11,835 bases of DNA from Methanomassiliicoccaceae archaeon (lineage in GTDB: Archaea; Thermoplasmatota; Thermoplasmata; Methanomassiliicoccales; Methanomethylophilaceae): the NCBI GenBank assembly GCA_016282555.1, contig JAEEKU010000085.1, forward strand, positions 1 through 11,835, read 5' to 3'. Numbering within the stretch: position 1 is the first letter of the stretch; every line of letters begins with the position of its first letter. The translations under genes and the position numbers were made by a program. The notes below the pieces were generated by a model that was not told the DNA's origin, ran no database searches, and saw only the letters and a list, made by a program, of their open reading frames with translations. Shown piece by piece: positions 7,097 through 11,835 of the stretch.

Positions 7097-8221
7097 ATGC
7101 TTGCCGGTTTTTCCATGCGCAATTTCGGTCCGTTCCGCGATGACGCTTCGGTCTCGTTCTCCGCGGATTCTCCGGACGAGCACTGCGGGAATATACTCGA
7201 GACAAAACTTCCCGGGCAGGGCCTGCTGGGATTCATTCTCATATACGGCCCGAACTGTTCCGGCAAGTCGTTTTTTCTCGAAGGGTTCTCGGTTTTGAAG
7301 AAAATAGTCTCTGGAGAAGACGTCAGGCGGCTGGCTAATCCGTTCTGCTCCTCCGGGGAGCGGGGGTGCTGCGAGTTTTCGGTCAGCGCAAGCATCGGGT
7401 TCGTTCAAATCGCGTATTCGGTGTCTTTTTCGTCTTCCGGAATAGCATCCGAATCGCTTTATCAGATCGTTTCCGGACACAGATCCATGGTTTTTTCGCG
7501 TTCCGGCGGTTCTTTCAGATTCGGAAAGAACTCGGGCAGGGATTTCAGAAGCGCGGAACCGGATCCGTTCCGTTCTTTCCTGCATTCGGCTTCTTCCGGA
7601 AGCGATATGTGTCGCGCGGTTTCCGATGAGATTTTAAGCATCCGCATCGCGGAGCCCGGCATTTCCGGCGCCGCCGGGATGATAAAAGAGAACGAGGAGC
7701 TGAGATCCGTGGTTCTGCGCGCCCTCCGTCTGACCGGCTTCGACGTTACCGGTTTCGATTTCTCCGGAGGATCTCCGGTTATCGTAAAGCGCTGCGGCGA
7801 TAACGAATAGCGGGTTCCGATGGAAAAGGAACCGGCCGACATGCTGAGGATATTGTCCGTAATAACTGAAGCGTGCGCTTCTCTGGCTGGAGGAACGGTT
7901 CTGGTCTGCGACGATCTGGATCTTCATCTCCATCCCAGAGTAACGCGCTGGATAGCGGAGCAGTTCGCATCCGGGCGCAACCCCAACTCCGCTCAGCTCG
8001 TTGCCTCGCTATCGGATACTTCCCTGATGGATCTGAAACAGCTTGTCCGCAGAGATCAGCTTTACTTCGCGGAGAAGAACGGCTCCGGCGTTTCCAGACT
8101 CGCATGTCTGTCCGATTTTACCGGAGTCCGCAAGGATTCCGACGTGCAGAAAGCTTATTTCGGATGGAAGTTCGGGTCGCTGCCTAATATAAACTCGTCG
8201 GAGCAGCTGCTGAGAAGATGA
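7097..8221 (+). CDS. COG1106-type AAA ATPase with in-frame TAG codon (pyrrolysine candidate or nonsense mutation)
   Basis: One frame of 374 codons before TGA 8219-8221, interrupted only by TAG at 7808-7810 (codon 238). The first part starts LAGFSMRNFGPFRD, the F-x-VxNF-x-SF type opening of COG1106/AAA_15 ATPases, with Walker A GPNCSGKS (51-58). The second part carries the family's C-terminal half: Walker-B-like GGTVLVCDDLD (about 265-275), HLHP, NPNSAQL, SDTSLMD, RRDQLYFAEK, LSDF and a final FGSLPN. Together they make one normal domain order at slightly short length (family about 400). Odd points: the signature region (ESxGT in relatives) reads EKEPAD, the Walker B glutamate is Asp, and the H-loop histidine is Ser. 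Relatives are often linked to phage defence or DNA processing; no partner gene is present. If TAG is a stop, two fragments 7097-7810 and 7820-8221 result. Confidence 0.78.
7808..7810 (+). other. In-frame amber codon, candidate pyrrolysine site
   Basis: TAG follows Asn-Glu (codons 236-237) and is followed in the same frame by Arg-Val-Pro-Met and then the region aligned with the ATPase signature. No base gain or loss is needed to join the two halves. In Methanomassiliicoccales and Methanosarcinaceae TAG can be read as pyrrolysine. Whether this organism has pylTSBCD cannot be seen here. Confidence 0.55.
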
Positions 8222-8247
8222 TATTTCCGGTTTTCAGGCCGGAAATA
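8222..8247. terminator. Perfect hairpin between convergent ATPase and TyrRS genes
   Basis: Arms tatttccgg (8222-8230) and ccggaaata (8239-8247) form a perfect 9-bp stem with an 8-base loop, immediately after the ATPase stop. A run of seven A's (8247-8253) follows on the plus strand and lies right after the TyrRS stop when read on the minus strand as T's. It probably ends both transcripts. Confidence 0.6.
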
Positions 8248-8253
8248 AAAAAA

Positions 8254-9351
8254 TCATTCTTTGCGAAGGGCTTTGAGGAACTTTTCGTAATTGTCCGGGT
8301 TCCTGCTGAAATATTCTCTGGATCCGGAAAGGCTGTCTGACACTCCTTTCGCGACGGCGTGCTTGAGATCCATCGGGTGCAGGCCGTTTTTGTACGCGTT
8401 TTCAAGCTCTTCGTAGGAAGAGACTTCGAAAGATCCGCCGTATTTCTCCGGACGTTCGATGACGAGTTTCGAGCCGTTGCTGAAAAGAAGGAGCCTCGCT
8501 ATTTCCAAGACGGGGTTTCCGGTAAGGACTTTGTCCCCGCTTTCCGCTTTATCCGGATCTATGGCGCTGTTGTCGTAGTCTCCGGGCATGGGGCAGAAAG
8601 CTTTTTCGAACTTCTTTCTGATCTCTTCGGGGGTGTCGTGTATAAGAATTCCCGCATCCGGCTTGGATTTGGACATTTTGGATTCCTGAGGGTTCATGCG
8701 GTCCATAGCTTTGAGCCCGGGGACCAGGGGGGTGTGTATGGCGACCGGAGAATGCCATCCGCATTTCTTGGCGATATCGCGGGCGAGCATGTGCGCCCTT
8801 CTCTGATCCAATCCGCCGTATCCGATGTCTATGTTCATTTTGAACATGTCCGCGGGCTGCATCAGCGGATAGAGCATCATGGAAGTCTTTATCTCATCGT
8901 TTTCCGCCTTGCGGCCCATAATTGTCATGGCGCGCTTCACGCGGGCTACGGAAGTTTCGCTTCCGATCTTTATAACGGTCGCCCAGTAATCCTGATCGAG
9001 TATCTCGGATGCGAATACGAATTTCACTTTGTCTCTGGGAACTCCGAGGGATTCGAAACTGTCCTTCATGTATTCGGCGCACAGCTGGATCGTTTCCAGG
9101 GATCCGCCCAGTTTTCCGTTGATCTGAGCGTGCCAGTCCGCGAAGAAAATGATCACTTCCAGTCCCGCGTCGATGTAATCGCGGATTTTGTTAGCTACAA
9201 GCATCCATCCGAAATGGCAGAGTCCGGAAGGTTCGAATCCGATGTAGAGGCGGGGGTGCTCTTTCTCGGTAATAAGCGTTTTCAGAGATTCTCCGTCGAC
9301 GACTTCGAGGGTATTTCTCGTTATCAGATCGTATCTCTCTTGTGCATCCAT
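8254..9351 (-). CDS. tyrS: Tyrosyl-tRNA synthetase, archaeal type
   Basis: Charges tRNA-Tyr with tyrosine. 365 residues starting MDAQERYDLITRNTLEVV. Class I motifs are HFGW (46-49, in place of HIGH) within YIGFEPSGLCHFGW, and KMSKS (225-229). Tyrosine-pocket residues known from the M. jannaschii enzyme are kept: Y36 (its Y32), Y161 (Y151), Q165 (Q155) and D168 (D158) in YPLMQPAD. This favours TyrRS over the related TrpRS. IDIGYGGLDQRRAHMLAR and RPEKYGGSFEVSSYEELE are further family blocks, with the usual LHPMDLKHAVA near the C-terminus. There is no Shine-Dalgarno. The TATA box at 9371-9380 predicts transcription starting at about the ATG, so the mRNA is probably leaderless. Confidence 0.95.
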   Translation of the reverse strand: MDAQERYDLITRNTLEVVDGESLKTLITEKEHPRLYIGFEPSGLCHFGWMLVANKIRDYIDAGLEVIIFFADWHAQINGKLGGSLETIQLCAEYMKDSFESLGVPRDKVKFVFASEILDQDYWATVIKIGSETSVARVKRAMTIMGRKAENDEIKTSMMLYPLMQPADMFKMNIDIGYGGLDQRRAHMLARDIAKKCGWHSPVAIHTPLVPGLKAMDRMNPQESKMSKSKPDAGILIHDTPEEIRKKFEKAFCPMPGDYDNSAIDPDKAESGDKVLTGNPVLEIARLLLFSNGSKLVIERPEKYGGSFEVSSYEELENAYKNGLHPMDLKHAVAKGVSDSLSGSREYFSRNPDNYEKFLKALRKE

Positions 9352-9370
9352 GTTCTGCCGATATGGAAAG

Positions 9371-9380
9371 AATATAAAAC
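9371..9380 (-). promoter_or_regulatory. tyrS: TATA box of tyrS
   Basis: On the minus strand gttttatatt lies about 25 bases before the ATG, so transcript and coding sequence start together. Just upstream is ccggaatattg, which shares GGAATATT with the thermosome promoter region. Confidence 0.6.
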
Positions 9381-9402
9381 AATATTCCGGGACGGGGTAA
9401 GA

Positions 9403-9415
9403 TTATTATTTTTAT
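9403..9415 (+). promoter_or_regulatory. TATA box of the second winged-helix gene
   Basis: The AT-rich tract ttattatttttat centred near 9409 puts the transcription start at about 9435, the A of the ATG. The mRNA is probably leaderless, mirroring the divergent tyrS promoter 25-30 bases away. Confidence 0.55.
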
Positions 9416-9434
9416 TGGCCGATAACAGGGCTGA

Positions 9435-9872
9435 ATGTCCGCAGATAAAAGAGCAAGCCAGGTCAGCAGACAGATAGATCAGCTTTCCCGCATGCTCGGA
9501 ATGATCCTCACCATCAAAGAGAACCAGCCCGTCGGGATAATCAGGCTGTCGGAGATCACCGGAATGCCCACGCATAAGGTCAGGTATATCCTTCACCTTC
9601 TTCAGGAGGACGGGGTTATCGAACCTTCTTCCAACGGATGCGTTCTTACAGGCAGTTACGGTTCGTATATTTCGGACTGTCTCAGACAGCTCAGAAATGC
9701 GGAAGAATCCATCGAAAAGATAGAAAAGATGTTTTCCGGCTGGGATCAGCGAGAAAGTTATTTTATACGTTTAGTCCGATGCGGTGCTGTCTGGCTTGGC
9801 CGGGGCGTTTGGCGTGCCCTACACCCGAAATCGTCAATATGCGGGGGCGACAGCAGGGGACGGCCCCGCTGA
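9435..9872 (+). CDS. Small winged helix-turn-helix protein, frame running into the SRP RNA
   Basis: From ATG 9435 the frame gives 145 residues. Residues 1-25 form an amphipathic helix, and 30-72 a winged-helix domain: IIRLSEITGMPTHKVRYILHLLQEDGVI is a clear helix-turn-helix with recognition helix THKVRYILHLLQE, followed by a short wing. A charged helix with coiled-coil character follows (CLRQLRNAEESIEKIEKMF, about 82-100). After residue about 104 the sequence stops looking like protein: it passes through the AT-rich element 9757-9768 and then translates the first ~99 bases of the SRP RNA, giving Gly/Arg/Trp-rich residues to TGA at 9870-9872. The real protein may end near 105, as if an earlier stop were lost. 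It is probably a DNA-binding regulator; its target is unknown. Confidence 0.6.
   Translation: MSADKRASQVSRQIDQLSRMLGMILTIKENQPVGIIRLSEITGMPTHKVRYILHLLQEDGVIEPSSNGCVLTGSYGSYISDCLRQLRNAEESIEKIEKMFSGWDQRESYFIRLVRCGAVWLGRGVWRALHPKSSICGGDSRGRPR
9757..9768 (+). promoter_or_regulatory. Likely TATA element for the SRP RNA, inside the upstream gene frame
   Basis: gttattttatac is the only AT-rich element close before the SRP RNA. Standard spacing would start transcription near 9785-9792, whereas the terminal helix pairing suggests the RNA begins near 9774. One of the two boundary estimates must be off, or the RNA is processed from a longer transcript. Confidence 0.4.
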
Positions 9873-10093
9873 ACCATCAAGCCCATCGAGTGACTATGAG
9901 ATCTTGTCCTGTAGAGTCGGAGTAAACACCGAAGACGGCCGGAGGGTCGTTGTTCGTGTTGTATCGGGGAAACCGGGTCAGGTCCTGACGGGAGCAGCTT
10001 CACTTCGAGCTGCCGACGTTTACGGGAAAGCAGGGTTGAGGAGCGGAATGGCAAACTTGGTGCGGGATGAGAGGTCAACCCCTGCGGTCAGGC
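9774..10093 (+). ncRNA. Archaeal signal recognition particle RNA (7S RNA)
   Basis: RNA scaffold of the particle that binds SRP19 and SRP54 and targets membrane and secreted proteins. The 5' domain has the conserved helix 2-4 block GGCCGGGGCGTTTGGCGTGC with CCCGAAATCGTCAATATGC just after it. Helix 8, the SRP54 site, is the classic GTCAGG (9977-9982) ... GGGAGCAGC (9990-9998) asymmetric loop, here capped by TGAC (9986-9989). Helix 5 ends can pair (gcagggg 9853-9859 with cccctgc 10079-10085). The termini pair as helix 1: GTCCGAT at 9774 with GGTCAGGC ending 10093. A T run follows at 10094-10099. Length about 320 is normal for archaea. Ends are estimates to about ten bases. No other gene explains 9873-10087. 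Confidence 0.93.
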
Positions 10094-11068
10094 TTTTTTA
10101 CCCGGATGGCACCCGGTTATGATGTCTTCGGAGAAGTCGAACACCGTCGCGGTTTCTTTGCCGTCGGTGATTCTCAGTATTCCGGAATCATCGACTTTTC
10201 CGACGACCGCTCCGTCGCAGCCGGCTTTTCTGAAAACGGATATGATCTCCGCGGATTTCTCGGGCAGACACGAAAATACGAAACCGCATCCCTGATAAGA
10301 GAGCGCCCATCTGATCTCGTCCACTCCGGACGGTACCGGTATCTTTCTCACATCCACGCAGGCCCCCTTTCCGGAAGATTCCAGCATCATTCCCAGAGTG
10401 CCTATGTGCCCCGGGTTGCTCATGTCTTTGCAGGCATGCGCCAGATGTCTCTCCCCGATCTCCGCGGCGGCTTCCATCTGCCCTCTGACTACGTCGTCCG
10501 GTTTGCTGACGGTCGTCACGAAAGCGTACGGAAGGCATTCCGGATACCATCCGTCGAGATCCATCACGAACACTATATCGTCTCCGGCTTCGGCGGTGCT
10601 GCTGAGGAGAACCGCATCCTTGGAAACCACGCCCGCGATGGATATGTCGATCGCGTTGTATCCGCAGTCCGGATGGGTATGCCCGCCCACGATGGGAACG
10701 TTGAATTTTTTCACTCCGTCCTGCATTCCGCGGATGATATCGGCCTGCTTTCCGTCGGCGTTGACGGAGATGACATCCACCATGCCTATCGGGCGCCCTC
10801 CCATGGCGGCGATGTCGTTGACGTTTACAAGGACCGAGAAGTATCCCGCCAGATACGGATCCGTGTTCATGAGGGATTCCACGATGCCGTCGGCCGCCAG
10901 AAGGGTGTATTTGTCTCCCGTGTCTATGACGGCGGCGTCTTCCCCCGCCGCGGCGAACACGTGCGGATAGGAGCCGGTGGGAAAAGATCCGGCTATGCTG
11001 CAGATGTGGTTTTTCCTGGTCACTCCGGGAAAGGATCTTATAGCTTCAGCTAACTCGTGTACGGACAT
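10088..11068 (-). CDS. Methanogenesis marker 2 protein (AIR synthase/PurM-like)
   Basis: 326 residues from ATG 11068. It has the two-domain PurM/AIR-synthase-related fold signature: FAAAGEDAAVIDTG (38-51), LLAADGI (56-62), SVLVNVNDIAAMGGRP (78-93) and VGGHTHPD (127-134). The N-terminal FPGVTRKNHI and the later KDMSNPGHIGTLGMMLESSG and DVRKIPVPSGV agree with the methanogenesis marker 2 family, found in methanogens. PurM-like folds use ATP to activate a carbonyl oxygen, but the substrate of this family is, as far as I know, not settled. It starts 12 bases after the corA stop, so the two are probably co-transcribed. Its TGA at 10088-10090 lies within the predicted 3' helix strand of the SRP RNA on the other strand. 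Confidence 0.85.
   Translation of the reverse strand: MSVHELAEAIRSFPGVTRKNHICSIAGSFPTGSYPHVFAAAGEDAAVIDTGDKYTLLAADGIVESLMNTDPYLAGYFSVLVNVNDIAAMGGRPIGMVDVISVNADGKQADIIRGMQDGVKKFNVPIVGGHTHPDCGYNAIDISIAGVVSKDAVLLSSTAEAGDDIVFVMDLDGWYPECLPYAFVTTVSKPDDVVRGQMEAAAEIGERHLAHACKDMSNPGHIGTLGMMLESSGKGACVDVRKIPVPSGVDEIRWALSYQGCGFVFSCLPEKSAEIISVFRKAGCDGAVVGKVDDSGILRITDGKETATVFDFSEDIITGCHPGKKA
10094..10099 (+). terminator. T-run terminator of the SRP RNA
   Basis: Six T's directly after the helix 1 end. The same bases are the two AAA lysine codons next to the C-terminus of the opposite-strand marker 2 gene. Confidence 0.6.
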
Positions 11069-11080
11069 AGTATCTCATCT

Positions 11081-11835
11081 TCAACGCCATAATCCTCCTC
11101 TGCGGAGGAAGATAATCACAATCGAGCAGACCACGATTATCAGCGCTATCAGGGTTATCCACATGTAAGGATAATCGGACAGCGGAAGCGGGATATTCAT
11201 CCCGAAGAAACTGGCAATCATCGTCGGGATCGACATGACGAAAGTAATCGTAGTAAGGAATTTCATCAGGTTGGCAAGGGAGTTGTTGATATCCGATTCC
11301 ACCAGCTGGCGGGTACCTTTGATTATCTGGCTGTAGGTATCGGTCATTTCGAGAGCCTGATTGGTCTCGATTACGACGTCGTCCAGAAGCTCCTTGTCAA
11401 TTTCAGAGGAAACGAAACGGGACTGCTTGCTTATCCTGTCTATGATCGAGGAATTCACGGACAGGGAGGTTTTGAAATACACCAGATTCGACTCCAGTTC
11501 GTGGAGCTCGAAGAGATCGTCCCTTCTGGTGGCTTTGCGGATCGACTCCTCGATCGCCATCCTCTTTATCTCTATGTATTTCAGGTCGGCCTGATAGTTG
11601 ACCGCTATGCGGAAAAGAATCTGCAGTACGAATCTGGGCCTGTTGTTGATGTTTACCGTGTTGATATTTTTGACTTTGCCGGCGATCATGTTGCTCAGAG
11701 CGAAGAGCTCCATCAGAGATACCGTGACTATCGCCGTGTCGGTGACCGTTATGGAGAGGGGATACGTGGCGAACTCCTCCCTTCCGTTCCTCCATTCTCT
11801 GGTAGGGGCGTCTATCAGGATGAGGGTGTAGTCCG
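11081..11835 (-). CDS. corA: CorA family magnesium transporter, C-terminal part, truncated at window end
   Basis: The frame is open to base 11835 and ends with TGA at 11081-11083, giving 250 visible residues; the N-terminus lies beyond the window. The ATG at 11713 is internal, since the preceding codons continue the family sequence (DYTLILIDAPTREWRNG, ITVTDTAIVTVS). A long helical cytoplasmic region follows with DDLFELHELESNLVYFKTSL, the stalk helix of CorA. Next comes the first membrane helix (MKFLTTITFVMSIPTMIASF), the signature GMN (bases 11195-11203) at the channel mouth, a short loop and the second membrane helix, and finally a basic tail (LRRGGLWR). CorA proteins form pentameric channels for Mg2+ (and Co2+/Ni2+) in the cytoplasmic membrane. 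Probably the first gene of an operon with the marker 2 gene. Confidence 0.93.
   Translation of the reverse strand, partial: DYTLILIDAPTREWRNGREEFATYPLSITVTDTAIVTVSLMELFALSNMIAGKVKNINTVNINNRPRFVLQILFRIAVNYQADLKYIEIKRMAIEESIRKATRRDDLFELHELESNLVYFKTSLSVNSSIIDRISKQSRFVSSEIDKELLDDVVIETNQALEMTDTYSQIIKGTRQLVESDINNSLANLMKFLTTITFVMSIPTMIASFFGMNIPLPLSDYPYMWITLIALIIVVCSIVIIFLRRGGLWR

Noticed and set aside
7820..8221. Separate downstream gene beginning at ATG 7820
   Set aside because: Its sequence is the C-terminal half of the ATPase family, in the same frame as the first half and only nine bases after the TAG, with no promoter or Shine-Dalgarno of its own. It is better treated as one interrupted gene.
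7097..8221. Defence system centred on the ATPase
   Set aside because: Relatives of this ATPase can occur in defence loci, but no nuclease, RloB-like or toxin gene is adjacent; the neighbours are the thermosome and TyrRS, both housekeeping.
8359..9477. 372-codon plus-strand frame opposite tyrS
   Set aside because: Antisense to a complete TyrRS with intact motifs; Phe/Val/Asp-rich shadow that also crosses both divergent promoters.
10067..11053. 328-codon plus-strand frame opposite the marker 2 gene
   Set aside because: Begins inside the SRP RNA and mirrors the marker 2 gene; no domain visible.
1..11835. CRISPR arrays, tRNA or rRNA genes, insertion sequences, attachment sites
   Set aside because: Intergenic gaps are short; I saw no regularly spaced repeats, no cloverleaf with a T-loop consensus, no transposase and no flanking direct repeats.

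Overview
The window (11.8 kb, moderately GC-rich) comes from an archaeon. It encodes a group II chaperonin (thermosome), a replication factor C large subunit with a PCNA-binding tail, an archaeal-type tyrosyl-tRNA synthetase, the wyosine enzyme Taw1 and an archaeal 7S/SRP RNA. Promoters are TATA-box type and several genes look leaderless. An AIR-synthase-like protein matching the methanogenesis marker 2 family points to a methanogen. Gene content, base composition and an amber codon inside one reading frame together suggest the Methanomassiliicoccales (Thermoplasmata), whose members can read TAG as pyrrolysine. That placement is inference: no methanogenesis or pyl gene lies in the window.

Layout. 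1-1110: C-terminal part of a sodium:solute symporter (plus). 1293-2323: winged-helix regulator overlapping an orphan ModF/PhrA-like ABC ATPase that ends in TAG. 2392-5276: tightly packed plus-strand run of a double zinc-ribbon membrane protein, RFC large subunit and Taw1. 5321-6958: thermosome (minus), convergent with Taw1 across a hairpin. 7097-8221: a COG1106-type (AAA_15/AAA_21-like) ATPase, divergent from the thermosome and interrupted by one in-frame TAG. 8254-9351: TyrRS (minus), convergent across a perfect 9-bp hairpin. 9435-9872: a second winged-helix regulator, divergent from TyrRS, whose frame runs into the SRP RNA (about 9774-10093). 10088-11835: methanogenesis marker 2 protein and a 5'-truncated CorA magnesium channel (minus), probably one operon.

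The window is mostly core information-processing, protein-folding and translation genes, so the interest lies in gene boundaries. (1) The ATPase at 7097-8221 has a TAG at codon 238 with family-typical sequence in the same frame on both sides; it is either a pyrrolysine protein or a nonsense-mutated gene, and several of its ATPase motifs downstream of Walker A are degenerate. (2) The RFC large subunit reads CGA where a TGA stop would be expected, directly after its PIP box, and runs 79 residues into taw1 in another frame. (3) The regulator at 9435 likewise runs through the SRP RNA promoter region into the RNA gene, while the 3' end of the same RNA touches the stop codon of the marker 2 gene on the other strand.

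No gene-free stretch exceeds 300 bases. I saw no tRNA, rRNA, CRISPR array, insertion sequence or attachment site, and no obvious new multi-gene system.
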